Shown: positions 46,357-58,892 of the stretch, in pieces
Position numbering within the stretch: the stretch's first letter is position 1
Layout of the letters: each line of letters begins with the position of its first letter
Source of the DNA: Oikopleura dioica
Taxonomy: Eukaryota > Chordata > Appendicularia > Copelata > Oikopleuridae
Direction of reading: 5' to 3'
DNA length: 64,000 bases
Assembly (NCBI GenBank): GCA_907165135.1
Contig: OU015569.1
Coordinates: forward strand, 620,001-684,000
Made by a program: the position numbers and the translations under genes
Notes under the pieces: generated by a model
The model's database searches: none
Told to the model about the DNA's origin: nothing
Seen by the model: the letters and a program-made list of their open reading frames with translations, nothing else

Positions 46357-49300
46357 ATGGACTTGCTCGACGGGCTCGACGACGACGGCGATGGAGACGT
46401 CGACAACCCAGTCGAGATTGAGAGGCGCACCGCCTCAATTCTCCACCCAACGCAGCCGGATCAAAGCGACCAAGCGCCAACTGCGGTCGCTCCAGAGGTC
46501 ACTGAAGGCGCCAAGAGAAAAATAAGAAAGGAACGAAAATCTAGGTTCGTCACGCTAAATTATTTTTCAAAAAAATAGTTAATAATAGTTTCAAAATTGA
46601 TTGCTAATCAATTTTAAAAAATGATTTTCTGGTGATTTCATTTTATTAAGGAGGTAGATATAAAGAATCGCCATTTTCCGTCAGACAGTTCTCCCAAAGT
46701 TAAAATAGTAACACCCTTATTTTACTTTGGAAACAAAAACTTTTGATCTTTCTCTATTTCCTATAGAAGCCGAAATTTCGAATTTCAAGAAAATTTTTTA
46801 ACAAAATTTTTCATCAAAGATCGCTAACTTTCCTAAAATGGTCATTTTGGCGACAATCGGAGGTGCCCGATTCGCATTGTAGCACCCCGAAAGCTCAAGA
46901 AATCTAAATTTTTGGCTTCCATAGAAAATTGATAATTGCCTGAAATAAATTTCGAGCTGAAAAAATAAGGGGGTCACTATGTTAAAAATTTGAGAAAATA
47001 CTGATCATCGATTCTTGATATCTACCCCCTTATTATTAGAAAATCCTCCGAATTTAACAAACAAACTGTAGGTCAAAAAGCAGATCCCGTCAAAAAGCTG
47101 AGCTCGCTGTCCAGCCCCAAGAAGGACTTCCTATCGATGTGGACCGAACAATTTCAATCGCAAGCACTGTTGCTTCAGAGCGATCCTCGCGGCCCAGACG
47201 AAAGCGAAGCAAGGATCCAGAAGCAGAAGCGCGTCGTCTTCAGCGAGAGGAAAAATACAGAGAAGCTGGCTTGACGGACAAGGAAATTCTTGAAAAAGAA
47301 GCGGAAAGGCGAAAACGAGCGCGGAGCAAGTCGCGAAAGCGGAAGGAGGAGCAAATTATGGCGGTGGCACTTGAGCGCTCCGAAACTGTCGGAGAAAATG
47401 ACGAAGAGCGGCGAGGGCGAAAAGACACGGAGCGACAGAAAAGGAGGGAGAAACGAGAACGCTCGCGAAATCGAAACAAGGAGCAAGCCCAGCTCGAGCC
47501 CGCGTCGGAAATTCTTGAGGATTCTCAGCCCGTGACTACTACCGAACCAGCGGTGGAGGAAAACAATAATGAAATAAACACAGAGCCCAAAAACAAAGAA
47601 GAAACTGAAGAAATAGAAGCCCCTCCACCAGCACCTGCTCCAAGGAGTGTTCTTAACGTAACGCCGACTGAAGAAGCTGTCAATAATAATGAGCCCGAAA
47701 TTGCTCAGCAGCCAGAAATTAATCAAGATGTTCAAGAAGTTTCCGAGGAGGTGGAACAAAAAGAAGTGATTTCAGAAGAGCCAGTAAACGAAACTGAAGT
47801 GCTGACAAATGGAAATCCTGACGAAATGAAAACTGAAATTCCAAGTGCTCCTGGTTCTCAAGAGCAAGCAGCTCAACTAAATGAAGAGCCAGAGGGAGAA
47901 AAACCAGCTGAACAAAATGTAGAAGAAAATGAATCAGCACCGACTGAAATTGAAGAAAAATCAGAAAAGGCGCCAGAAGAACAAGTTGCTGTCGAAGCAG
48001 TTCTGCCTCCAGCGCCACCGCCGCCGCTACCACCTGGAGTAGAAGCCGCTCCAGTTGCTGCTCAAGGTGCTCCTCCTCCACCACCGCCACCTCCTGGTGC
48101 GCCAGTGCCACTCACAGCCCAGGAGCCAGCTGCTACTGAAAAAACGATAACGGAAGCAGTAGCCGAAGAAGGTGCAATTGACGAGGACCCAACAGCTACG
48201 ATTGACCCGTCGAATCTCGATGGAGAGGAAAAGAGCTTTGCTTCTGATCAAGAAGTGACCACTGGTTTGGATCCGGACACTTACGCCGATGCTGACGGAC
48301 TCTCGGTCTCTGAAGCGCTGACTTCGAGGCTCAACGACGAAGTGAACCGCGTCTTTTCCGACAAATTCTCTGTCCCTTCCATGTCACGTGCTTCTTCAAT
48401 CTTATCGCTGGCGATCGAAGACCCTCAGCCAGAAGGGCAAGAGCGCAAGAAACGCTTTGGCCTTTTCGGAAAGAAAGAACGCGGCTCATCGAAAAAGAAG
48501 GAACGCCCGAGTCGACTGGCAGAGATTTACTTCGCAGTTCGGAAAGGAATTGGCGATTACATTTCCATCAACACTGCCGAATTAAATGTCCTCCAAACAC
48601 AGCGGCTCAATCAGGAAAATCCATCAAACGAGCTTATTGAAACTTGCTCGAGTTTGCAGCATTTGCTCGTCCGTCTTCAAGAGCACCAGGAAGAAATAGA
48701 CACTCTTTACGAGTCGTACACGGAGATCGACAGGGACTGGCGCGAGGAGAAAATCAAGCAGCCTTCTTCTGCGATGCTTCAACACGAGCAAGACATGAGC
48801 AGTTACTTGGGCGAGTTTTCGGTCAAGATGAAGGGCTTGCTCGGTTTCTCAAGACTCAAAGCTGGGGATCAATATGAAGTGACGCTCCGATACGGAAAAG
48901 GACAAAAGTGGAAGTCGCAAGGAAAAGTCGAAAAGGATGGACTCAACTTGAAACAATCCTGGACAGAGACAGACACTGTTTTCAGGTAGACTCCGCTCAT
49001 GATTGTTGATTATTAGTCATTGTTGATTTCAGGCCGACTGTGGGCGAGTTCATCGCGATCAAAGTCACCGAAGCGCGCAAGATTGGCAAGGGCGTCGTCG
49101 TCGGCAATGTGTCGTGCGAGACGAAAGATCTCTTCAATTCGGACATGCAGCAGCTCGATGTTGAGCTGAACGAAATGGGTTCGCTCAAGTTGTCGATCAT
49201 GGTCCACTGGAAGCCCTTTGTGGGCGAGGATATTAAGCCAATTGGCTCGGCGATGCTGTCTGAAATGGCGGCGAACATGACGGGCGGGTTGGATATTCCA

Positions 49301-52300
49301 CCGTCGATTCGAGACAGCGATCAGGTCAGTTAAATCAAGGGCGATAGTTCTGATTATGTTGTTGGTTTGTAGATTTCGCTGGCGCCCACTATGACTCCGT
49401 CGGAAATGTCAACAATGCGCGCGCCTTCAATTGTGGCGACGGAAGTGGCGGCCACCTCAATCGCGGCGACATCGGCAATCGAGATTCCGGACATTGCCGA
49501 CTCAGTCCGCGATAATGACACTCTCGTCAAGGGATCCTAAAATGCAAAATGAACCTTTTTCAAAAAGAACGCGTCCACCATCAAAAACTCGTAGAACTCC
49601 TAGAGACCAGCCTAAATCTTTGCCAGAGCAGTCGTCTCCGAAAAACTTGAAGAAAAAGTCAACCGCTCCAAAGCAAACTAATTCTACTAGGTCAAGGGAA
49701 AATTCAAGGCCCAAAAGTCAAGCAACTAAAATTCAACCAAAAAATAATCTGCAAAAAGCACCAAAAAATCTGGCCAAAAAAGTGCCAAAACCGCTTCCCC
49801 AGCCAAAAACTCGCTCAGATGAGAAAAATTTCAATGAAAAGCGGACGGCAAAACTGAGGGTAAATATCGAGCGCAGGGCGAAACAGCAGGCAAAGAGTAA
49901 AAGTCGGATCCCTGGTAAAGTTGACGGGCAGACTGGCAAGGGTGTTGGCATCGCGGATAGAATCAAGGGACTTGAAAATGCGGGCAAGCCGAAGGACTTT
50001 ATGGACGAAGTGCGCGACTCCATCGATCCGAGACCACCCTTGTTTACCTCGCAGTTCTTGGCTTCAGTCATGAGGTTCGAACTTCAACTTGGCATTTATT
50101 TATTAATCTTCATTAGTTGCTTGTTTTTTAATTAATGAACAAAAGTCGAACCTTTTTGAGATTTGGCTGACATCGAGCAAATCGAGGAGAAACGGCAAAT
50201 GGAAGCGGCCATCGGTAAGCTTTCCTGTCGCGAAGGGGATAAATCTATTAATAATAATGCACAGGGCGGCGACTTATGGAAGCCACAAATCAGCTCAATC
50301 TGGCCTTGGACGACTTCCGTGGCAGATACAAGGAGCTCAGGCATCTGGAAGAGTCTATTCAGGTAATCGATGTTTTATTTTGTCTTCCTTGATTCCCAAA
50401 TTCCAAGGTGAAGTTCATTTCTACCAAAATTGAAAATTGATAAACAAAGCGACTTTTGAAAAGTGACCAATAAGCGAGAATAAACAGGCTCTAGTGCTGT
50501 TAATGTAAAATTATCTTTCAGACATTGGCATCGATTGTCCGTCACGGCGGACGTGATCAGCCGTCTGTGCCCCTACCTTCCGAGAACGAGTCTGCCATGG
50601 ATCTCGACTTTATGAACTCCGAGCGGTAAATGCCCAAAAATGCATCAACAATTCTAACCAATTGTTTCAGCGCGACAACGACGCTAAGTCCATCGACAGT
50701 TCTAGGAAGCACCATCGCTCCTCTAGAAGATGACCAGAGAACGATGATCACCCAGTCGTATCGGTCCTGTAGAACGGAGCTTTTCGAACTCGATGATGAT
50801 GTTCCTCCAACAACGGGGAATCCTCTTATTGACGAGGCGTTGCTACGGGTCTCAAAACTTCTCAGAACTTTAAATTACATCCGATATATTCTGAGATCCC
50901 TTTGAAAGATTCCACATTTGCAGTGCTGCAAGAACTTGTTGGGCAATGTGGGCAACTACGGCCCATGCCGCGTCAATGAGATAAAAGCCATCACGAGCTT
51001 GGTAAGTGGACCACAGCTGTCAAGTATAAAAAAGGGAAAATTTAAGATGCGCCACGGCCGGACAATCAGCCGATTGATCGAGCTCTCGCGGTCGCGAGTC
51101 TCATTCACCCTCGACTCGCTCAAAGAGTACGAGTTCAAGTTCAGGCCTACTTTGCTCATGCAGTGGAAATCCTGCTGCGACAACAAGACCAAACTGGCAG
51201 TTCCTGTCAAGGTAGACTTCCTTAAATTTTAATCAAACCGCAGCGCCCGATTCTGGATTGCTCGTATTAATGGAACACTTTAGACGTACAAGTACGAATT
51301 GACTGGCAACTACTCGTCGCATGTGCGCAAGCGTCCGGCCGTCGCCGATCAAGTTTTTCCTGAATTATTGAGGCGCATTCTCGACCGGCCCGATTTGACG
51401 CGCGAAGAGGACCTCGACAACCAAATCATCACTGTATATCAAATCATACACTACTTAGAAGAGCTCAAAGCAGAGGAGCAGCGCGAGTTCGGCAAGCACG
51501 TCGAAATGCTCAGCCTCGAGTTGTTCATTTCCGGCGAATTGGAGTCGGGAGACGAACCCTCTGTTCTGAGAGCGATTGGATTGCTCCAGTCCTTGCTCGT
51601 TCGAAAACATTCCAACATGAAGGTTTGAAAAGGTCAGTAAAGGAGTCTTAACCCTTTCCAAGGCGCTGGCAATCATGCTTCTCGACGAAAACAAGAAACT
51701 CCGCGACGCCGCGGCCGCCCACCTCCGCCACATCGCCAACGAGCCCGGCGACGGGACCTGGCGGCCGCGCGATTTCGCCCTCGCCAGCTACCTGGAGTTG
51801 TTGGAGGACAAGTCCAAAAAGCTCCGCCGAGCGTCGTGCATCGCCCTCGGCTTCCTCAACGCAAAAGAAGCGCTGCGTCAACTTCAATATGTTTGTATGG
51901 CCGGACAAGAGCCGGAAATCCGCGAAGCCGCCAAGAATGTTTTGCCACGTCGGGGTCACGAAATAGTTCTGTTTCCCTTTTTTCTTCGGGAATAATTAAA
52001 GAAGCGCTCGTTAGAAAACGGCTTTGTGCAGCTTTTGAGAGATAGATTCATTCATTTCTCTCAAAGATTAATTTCCTCCTAAATAGAGTTCAATTTTCAA
52101 CCACATTTCTTGGCTTCTTTAGCATTAAATATTCACCATTCAAGGGAGCCTGTTTGCGATATAGGTTTGTCCACCCTTAAATTATTCCAATAGAAATTGT
52201 TCTTTTCGTGACCCCTCGATCCAGATTTCGTTCGGCAGCGAGGGCGAGAAGGCGTACGAAGATGCAAACGCCACCTTCCTGGCGCAGACAATGAGCCACA

Positions 52301-52344
52301 CCGCCATGACCCTAAATCGGCACCATATGGGCACTGCCTTGTAG
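46357..52344 (+). CDS. RIPOR: RIPOR/FAM65 Rho-interacting cell polarity regulator
   Basis: Binds and inhibits RhoA, controlling polarity and adhesion. Exon 1 from ATG 46357 (MDLLDGLDDDGDGDVDNP), intron to 47083. Exon 2 (47084-48985) encodes a long Lys/Arg- then Glu-rich disordered part with poly-Pro runs (PPAPPPPLPPG). The family core follows: KKERPSRLAEIYFAVRKGI, LQEHQEEIDTLYESYTEIDR, GLLGFSRLKAGDQYEVTLRY, GKGQKW. Exon 3 (49033-49324) gives PTVGEFIAIKVTEARKIGKG, VSCETKDLFNSDMQQLDVEL and LKLSIMVHWKPFVGED. Later exons supply a middle linker (GNPLIDEALL, about 50820) and C-terminal ARM/HEAT repeats (51060-52344: LIELSRSRVSFTLDSLKEYE, DQVFPELLRRILDR, SVLRAIGLLQSLLVRKHSN, KKLRRASCIALGFLNAKEAL, FGSEGEKAYEDANATF). 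The segment 49540-50160 is not reconciled. Confidence 0.88.
49543..50135 (+). other. Basic open frame inside RIPOR that does not fit its frame
   Basis: The RIPOR exon beginning 49373 stops at 49538. An overlapping frame continues with a Lys/Pro/Arg/Ser-rich text (PKSLPEQSSPKNLKKKSTAP, GKGVGIADRIKGLENAGKPK, FMDEVRDSIDPRPPLFTSQF) to 50135. Either a missed tiny intron joins the frames, or it is an alternative 3' exon, or a separate small gene. Confidence 0.4.
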
Positions 52345-52576
52345 TCTGATCCCTGCGCGATCAAATGAAATTAATATTCAATTCACTATTCAAATATTTA
52401 TATCTTTTGCGCTTTGTTATAAAGATACAATCCATCTGCTTTGTACAAAGTTCGACCTGCATCAGCCATCAATACATTTATAATTACTTTCGACAACAGA
52501 TGCGAATTGGGCACTTTCCCCCAGGGCAGATCATCAACAAGCAACAAATCAAAAATGCAGGAAAAGTTGGAAATGA

Positions 52577-52890
52577 TTCTGAGGACTCAGGAATTAAAAC
52601 CTGAGTCAGGCTCTTCAAAGAGTTTAATGAAAGCCGCGTTGCGGCTTTTTAAAAAACAAAGCCGCGAATCGGCTTCGCCAGATTATCAAACTGATCTTAC
52701 TTTTGGCGAAGCCGCATTGCGGCTAAGTTTTTCAAAAGCCGCTATGCGGCTTTTAATAAGGAACCCTCCGTCAAGTTGGAACACCGTTTTCAAACAGCGA
52801 TTTCGGTATGATACCCTTAAGATTTTCGGAAAAAAATTTGTTCATCTTGACAGGAGAGGTCCTTCATTCCAATCCAAGACCCTGACTCCG
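52577..52890. mobile_element. MITE-A copy, long, with extra palindromes
   Basis: AAAACCTGAGTCAGGCTCTT, then AAAGCCGCGTTGCGGCTTTT, AAGCCGCGAATCGGCTTCG, GAAGCCGCATTGCGGC and AAGCCGCTATGCGGCTTTT; right arm GACCCTGACTCCGGTTTCCA. Outer ends are eroded. Confidence 0.7.
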
Positions 52891-53335
52891 GTTTCCAAGC
52901 CAGGCATATTTGAAATAATGCGGTTTGAAAACGCATTGAATCAGAAAATAGAAAAATCGCCAAAAACTCAGAATAAGTGATCAATTAAAGTTGTTGCTCG
53001 ATCAGCTGTCACTAAATCGTTTTAGTTCGCTAGCCGGTTTAAAATAGCTCTTCTGCAGTTTATGAATAATTAACTGCTCTAATAAAAATGCCTAGTGGAG
53101 CATCAATCTTACTTCCCGAAAAAAATACTTCTCAATTATGAACGAGAAAGCAGCCGATGCTAATACTAATAATGCTTCATAAAAAAGGAAAAAAGGGAAA
53201 AAAAGGAGTACCACTTTCACTTCTTTGGTGATGCATTATTTACGCGATGGAATATCTTCTATTTTGATGATATCATTGTTTTCTACATGCGATTTTTAAT
53301 GCAAAAAGATGGTAAACGAACCATTTTGAGATTCA

Positions 53336-54125
53336 AGAGTGGTTTGGTTCAAGGGAGAAGGTTTATTCTTCATCAGATAATTGGTACTTCTATGCATTGA
53401 TCGTAATCTATCGCCATATAAGCTGAATAAGATCAACCTCCATCCTTATATTGACTTTATAAAATGAACCTTGAGCATCATGATCCCCTGGTTTGAGCCG
53501 TAATTCAAATGAATCCTTATCCTTACTTTTGAATTCAGATGGTGCATTGTCATGTTTTTGTTCTTTCTGTAACCCTGATAATAAATTGATAATAATAAAT
53601 TGTTGTTGAAAGATTTAGCTTGACCCTTTTTTTGGCGAGAGTCTTGGTATATTAGTAATTTCTTCTTGTCATATTTTGAATGCATAAGTATGATGAGGAA
53701 ATCGAACCATTTTGATATTCAAGAGTGGTTTGGTTGATGGTAAAAGGTTCATTCTTTATCAGATAACTGGTACTTCCATGCATTGATCGTAATCTATCCC
53801 CATATAAGCTGAATGAGATCTTTCTTTTTTCATAGAGTAAAATGCATTCTTGAATTCTCTTAGTTTCTTGTTGTCCGGCGACGGTTAATTGCAAACTTTA
53901 AAAGACAAGAGTATTATATGAAGAATAAAACGAATCTTGATCGTATGTACCAATTAAGTAATTGTGAACGATAATAAAATGAATCCTTATCCTAAGATTT
54001 AAATTCAGACGGTGCGTTGTCATGTTTCTGTTCTTTCCTGTAAACCTAACAATAAATGCTTTTTGATAATAATAAATTTTCCTTGAAAAATTTTTGGCAA
54101 GAGATTTGGTGTGTTAGTATTTTCT
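53336..54125. repeat. Tandem duplication, two ~400-bp units
   Basis: Unit 1 (53336-53660) and unit 2 (53705-54125) share ordered blocks: TTCAAGAGTGGTTTGGTT, TGCATTGATCGTAATCTATC, CCATATAAGCTGAAT, AATGAATCCTTATCCT, TGCATTGTCATGTTT or TGCGTTGTCATGTTT, GATAATAATAAAT, and TTGGC(G/A)AGAG. They are about 85% alike by eye, with small indels. No coding capacity; possibly a satellite seed. Confidence 0.65.
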
Positions 54126-54506
54126 TCTGAATTTTAAAATGGCGTCGCGGAATAAATGAAGGGCAATAAACATTTTGTTTGTTGGTCAAATCGAGCACGG
54201 TCAATTACAGTGAAATGGCTATTCCACAGTAACTCGTCGATTTCGGGCCAGCTGGTTGCATTCCCCCGGGCGCACTAAACTACCCTTCCTTCTTCCCCAG
54301 AAAAATAAGCAGAAGAAAAGCTCAATATCATCGCTCCCCGCAATAAAAATAAAAACTTAATAATGCAGCTTCGCCATTAATTTCTCATTTTCCATTGTTT
54401 GTCTTCAATACGGCTCTGCTTGCTTCTTCGGTTAAACAGGTTAATCTTTGCCAAAACAAAATGGGTTAAATTCGAATCAAGATTTCCAAAAAGCCCGGAA
54501 ATTGGT

Positions 54507-54657
54507 GTAGAACCTGAGTAAAAAACCTGAGTCAGGGTATCAGATTGAGATAGTTTATGTGGCGAAGCCGCTTTGCGGCTTCGTTTTTAAGAAAGCCGCT
54601 ACGCGGCTTTTTATTAAAGCTTTTTAGGACCCTGACTCAGGTTTTCTACACAGGTAA
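54507..54657. mobile_element. MITE-A copy
   Basis: AAAAACCTGAGTCAGGGTAT, GAAGCCGCTTTGCGGCTTCG, AAAGCCGCTACGCGGCTTTT, GACCCTGACTCAGGTTTTCT and ACACAGG. Outermost bases are diverged. Confidence 0.8.
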
Positions 54658-55614
54658 AGTGCTGAGCTAAGGCTCTAACCCGTGTATTTTCTTTTCCAAA
54701 CTAGTTTGACGGTTGAGGATTTGGCGCTGGTTGACATACGTCCGATGACAGTAAATTTTGCGTTTGCAGTTTGCGACTGTGGCATGGGCGACTGTGCCCT
54801 AATTAAAAAAAGTTGTTCAGCAGTCATTTCTCGGGGGAGGGCCTGGCAGGGCCGGCGGCGCGGTATCCAACTCTCCAGCGCCGGTGGTGCGCGCGCACTC
54901 TGCGTGCCCATCAGGCCCTCCAGCCTCGACTTTCTCATCGTGGAGAAAATCTACCTGCAATCTACTGAAAACACCAAAGAGGCCACGCCAAAGAGAGACA
55001 ATCGAGAATTCAACTTTCCTGAATTCGAATATTCCGGAATTTCAAAAAAAAGAGAGATCCAGACCTCCAAAAGAGACCAAAAAAAAAGAATAAGAAGCTC
55101 GAGAGAAAAGTCGATGACAATAAGAGGAGTCTATGAAGAAGTATATAAAGATTAACTCTGCGAAAAGTACGTACTAGTATTTTCGGAATACCTTCAAGAT
55201 CCAAAGATTTCCAGTTTTTTTCCATCCGAGGAACCCTTTTTCTTCTTATGATGGCCTTTAATAAGCCCTAACCCTAACTCCTGCCCCTTAAAAATTAGAC
55301 CCTTTCGTAAAGAAAAAAACGAGTAGTAAGCAATTGATTCCATTTGCGGCGTGCCCCTAAGGGTGTACCCCTAAAGCGCTGATGTGATTAAATTTGACCG
55401 CGAGCAGGATCGATCCCTTCTCGAAGGAAACAATTTGGCAATCAGAGTCCCACGTCATTTTGGCGAATCGCGCGGAGGAGGCACTAAACCAGGGCCCGAT
55501 TGGGGATAATAACCAGGATAATCCTCTCTGGCCCGTAAAAACTCCGAACAGATTACTGCATTTCAAAGACCGAGGATTTCACAGACCCCTTTTTCTGTAC
55601 TCTTCCTTGATTGC

Positions 55615-55756
55615 AGCCCTCAGTTAGGGTCTGAAAGATCTTTAATGAAAAGCCGCGTAGCGGCTTTTTTTTAATCGAAGCCGCAAAGCGGCTTTGCAAA
55701 AATACCACTTCAATATATTTTTAAATTGGAGACCCTGACTCAGGTTTTCTACAGTT
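55615..55756. mobile_element. MITE-A copy
   Basis: GGGTCTGAAAGATC start, AAAGCCGCGTAGCGGCTTTT, GAAGCCGCAAAGCGGCTTTG, GACCCTGACTCAGGTTTTCT and ACAG. Left end truncated. Confidence 0.75.
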
Positions 55757-56321
55757 TCCAAAAATCAAGTCGAAAAATGTGGCTTTTGGAAGTTGCTCTT
55801 TTTAAAATTGGACGAAAACGGAGACAAAACGCTAGAAACAATCCACTAATCTAAAATGGAGGACAACCCTTTGTCACGTCGAGCGCACTGAATACATAAC
55901 TAATAGCTCCTATTACCGTGCCTTCAAAGCGAGTGTTTCGACTTCAAGTGACTCGTTCAGAACACACGTCTCTAAACAATCTCCGCTTTAAAGATGCACA
56001 TTCGAACATAGAAGGCATGATGTGCTAGCCAAACATGTATACAAATAAAGCAAGTAGCGGTTAAATTCGCATCAAAGTTGCAGCTCGAGTAAACGCTCCT
56101 TAGTCGGCGCCCGTCAGCGGCTGCCAACAAGGTTGACATTTTGACGATGGACGAGTGCACTGTTTTTAATATTACTTTAATGTCCCTGGCGACACTCTAC
56201 TCTGCTTCCAATCAATGTCTCGTTCAACAAAAAGCAAAATCAAGCAAGGTTGCAAAGAAACTTGTCACTTTCGTAAATTATGGAACGGTTTTTGGGGCAA
56301 AACACAGACAGAAGCTGGGGT

Positions 56322-56488
56322 AGGCAACCTGTGTAGAAACCTGAATCAGGGTTCTGAGACAGCCTAATTATAAAGCCGCCTAGCGGCTTTTTTAGGATAA
56401 GAAGCCGCAACGTGGCCTCGCCAAAATTAGCATCTCAATCTATTTTCAAATTCTGACTGGACCCTGACTCAGGTTTCTACAAAGGTAA
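56322..56488. mobile_element. MITE-A copy
   Basis: GGCAACCTGTGTAGAAACCT, AAAGCCGCCTAGCGGCTTTT, GAAGCCGCAACGTGGC, GACCCTGACTCAGGTTTCTA. Confidence 0.75.
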
Positions 56489-56733
56489 AGACTAAGCGAT
56501 AGTACCCTCTTAACCCTATCTTATCCACTTATTTATTTTTTTTTTGAAAGCCTTCCATCTTCATTTTTGGAAAAAAATATGATGCATTTTAAATTCCTCC
56601 TTGCCATTATATTATCGATATAAGGGAAAGGTCAGCCGGGTAATTAACAAAGGGCATGTTGTAAAAATCAAAGTATGGACTTCAAGTTCATCAAGTTTTA
56701 TTTTAACGATTGATTTTCAGTTTCCCGTTTTGA

Positions 56734-57786
56734 ATGGGAATCGAGCTGCATACAAAATTCCGGCTGCTACACGCGGCGTTGTGTTTCTTATCGATCGTGA
56801 TTTTGCTGGTGCTCGGAATAACGAATCTCTCGCGCGATCAGCCACCTCCTTGGATCTTCCTGGCCCCGTTGATCCTCCTGTGCCTCTCTTTCATCCTCTC
56901 CGCGGTGTTCTGCATCGTTCGGGTGGTCATTCGCGTTAATTTCCCAGTCGTCGGTTTTGCCGCCCATGGACTTGCCTCTCTCCTCTACGCCGCCGCAGCT
57001 ACTATTCTTCTTTACGCCTTCATCTTTCTTCCCAAAAGTCCCTTGTTCACCACCAAAGGTAGACTTTCTTACACTCAGGGCTTGGCAACCTGTGTAGAAA
57101 TCTAAGTCAGGGTTCCTCAAAAAGCTATGATGAAAAGCCGCGTAGCGGCTTTTTTTCAATCAAAGCCGCATAGCGGCTTTGCTAAGATTACAAATTCGAT
57201 GATATTTGAAAGATCTAGAGAAGCCGCTTCGCGGCTTTGGTTTGAAAAAAGCCGCTACGCGGCTTTTCATCATAGCTTTTTCAGGAAACCTGACTCAGGT
57301 TTCCTACAATGGTTCCTGGGCTTAGATAGGTAAATGTGTCAGTAACTAACTTTCGTTTTTCAGAAAAAATGCACCCAGCTGGAACTTGCGCTCAATTCAA
57401 CCTGGAGAGCGCGAGCTGCACGGAGGACTGGGAGAGCTGCCAGAAACACATCCAGTACTGCCACGAGCGGATGGAAGCGCTCACCAAGGGCGGCATCAAT
57501 CCCGACATCACCCCCAAGAGCATGGTCATTGTTGACATCTCGCTAGCGTATATTTGTATGCTCACTGCTTTCATTGGCGCCTATTTCGCGTACGAAGACT
57601 ATCAAGACTCAGGTTTGCAATCAAGGAAGAGAATTCGTTTCTGAAAGTGTAGATTTAGAGTATGAAGAAGACTCGGTGGACGACGGTGGAGCACCGACGG
57701 GCGGGAACAACGGCGGCCCGAGGCAGTGCTACACCCTCGGCCGGGCCAACCTCGAACACTCGCCCAAACCGTCCCAAATGGTGTGA
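56734..57786 (+). CDS. Four-pass membrane protein (MARVEL/tetraspan-like)
   Basis: ATG 56734. Exon 1 to about 57059 holds three membrane segments: LLHAALCFLSIVILLVLGI, WIFLAPLILLCLSFILSAVF and AAHGLASLLYAAAATILLYA. After an intron with a MITE-A, exon 2 (about 57364-57612) has an extracellular Cys-rich loop (PAGTCAQFNLESASCTEDWE, SCQKHIQYC) and TM4 (VIVDISLAYICMLTAFIGAY). A 45-base GT-AG intron leads to an acidic tail (DLEYEEDSVDDGG) ending SPKPSQMV-stop. TM topology resembles MARVEL or claudin-like proteins but no signature motif (no W-GLW-C-C) is seen. The terminal QMV could be a PDZ ligand (weak). A splice acceptor lies just before the start, so a 5' exon exists. Confidence 0.65.
57079..57326. 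mobile_element. MITE-A copy in membrane-protein intron
   Basis: GGGCTTGGCAACCTGTGTAG, AAAGCCGCGTAGCGGCTTTT, AAAGCCGCATAGCGGCTTTG, GAAGCCGCTTCGCGGCTTTG, AAAGCCGCTACGCGGCTTTT, and ACCTGACTCAGGTTTCCTAC at the right. The intron borders are GT (57060) and AG (57363), outside the element. Confidence 0.85.
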
Positions 57787-58008
57787 CGCAGCAACTAATC
57801 TAGACTTATTAAAATATCCTCGCGACCTCTCTTTTTCAAACTCTTCAAACTTCTTGAAACATTTGCTGTAAATAGCGCACAGAATATTACTGTAATTTCT
57901 TCTTCTTCTTCTTTGACCCTGTTAAAAACTCAAGTTCCCACCAACAAGCCAAAACATTAAAAAAAACCTGTTTTTTTTTATAATCAAATCTTCAAAATCA
58001 ACGATCCT

Positions 58009-58240
58009 GGGCTCAGTACTCTGTGTAGGAAACCTGACTCAGGTCCTGAAATCCATTATAGAAAAGCCGCGTAGCGGCTTTTTTACAAAACGAAGCCGCT
58101 TTGCGGCTTCGCAAAATATAATTTTAATCTATATTTAAATACTGGCGAAGCCGCTTTGCGGCTTCGTTTTCAAAAAAGCCGCTACGCGGCTTTTCATTTC
58201 GGCTCTTCTCATACTGACTCAGGTTTTTCTATACAGGTTG
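58009..58240. mobile_element. MITE-A copy
   Basis: CTGGGCTCAGTACTCTGTGT, AAAGCCGCGTAGCGGCTTTT, GAAGCCGCTTTGCGGCTTCG (twice), AAAGCCGCTACGCGGCTTTT, CTGACTCAGGTTTTTCTATA and CAGGTTGC. Confidence 0.8.
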
Positions 58241-58649
58241 CAATTTGCAACGATCAAATTTGCAGCAATAGGAGCGTTTTTTTTTCTTCCTTCTTTTTTG
58301 TTTCTCATGAAAAATTAAAGAAATTCATGATCGTAAAAGCAATGTTCAATTAATCAGGAGCGCACGGGAGAGAGCGAAAGTGCGGCTAAAAGTTCTCTAA
58401 AAGAAGAGAAATCTAATTAGAATGAGTGGCGCGGTCAATTAGACAGGAGCATGTTTGGGTCCATGTTTTAAATCAGTGTAAAAATTCGACAACAAATTGA
58501 TCGAGCAATCTCGCCAAGCAAGAACAACTTTCATTTCGCACTCGATAGGGCACAAATCACTGTATATACGCGTCAACGAAGCAGTCAACTTGCGAAACTT
58601 TCCAAAAATGATCTCCTCTTCTTTTCATTATCGACTTACTACTATTTAC

Positions 58650-58892
58650 CTGGGCTCGGCAACCTGAGTAGAAACCCTGAGTCAGGCTCTGAAAAGCAAA
58701 AATGAAAAGCCGCAACGCGGCTTTTTGAAAAATGAAGCCGCATAGCGGCTTCGCAATTCAATCACTTTTATCTATTTTTAAACACTGGCGAAGCCGCTTT
58801 GCGGCTTCGTTTCTAAAAAAGCCGCTGTACAGCTTTTCATTTTTGCTTTTCAGAGCCTGACTCAGGTTTTCTACTCAGGTTGCCGAGCCCAG
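58650..58892. mobile_element. Complete MITE-A with 8-bp target duplication
   Basis: Starts CTGGGCTCGGCAACCTGAG, ends GGTTGCCGAGCCCAG; flanked by CTATTTAC at 58642-58649 and 58893-58900. The best-preserved copy in the window. Confidence 0.92.

Larger units (their letters stand above)
52345..56733. other. Gene-poor, repeat-rich stretch
   Basis: Contains MITE-A copies (52577-52890, 54507-54657, 55615-55756, 56322-56488) and the tandem duplication 53336-54125. Weak open frames: 54682-55155 (+) opposed by 54675-54938 (-), 55394-55627 (+), 56147-56325 (+, MDECTVFNITLMSLATLYSA). The last could be an upstream exon of the membrane-protein gene. None is convincing. Confidence 0.5.

Noticed and set aside
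47175-47759. Minus-strand 194-residue hydrophobic protein
   Set aside because: Shadow of the Glu/Arg-rich RIPOR exon on the plus strand.
54675-55155. Plus 157-residue or minus 87-residue gene
   Set aside because: Two overlapping frames on opposite strands with equal weak support and no motifs; left as unassigned.
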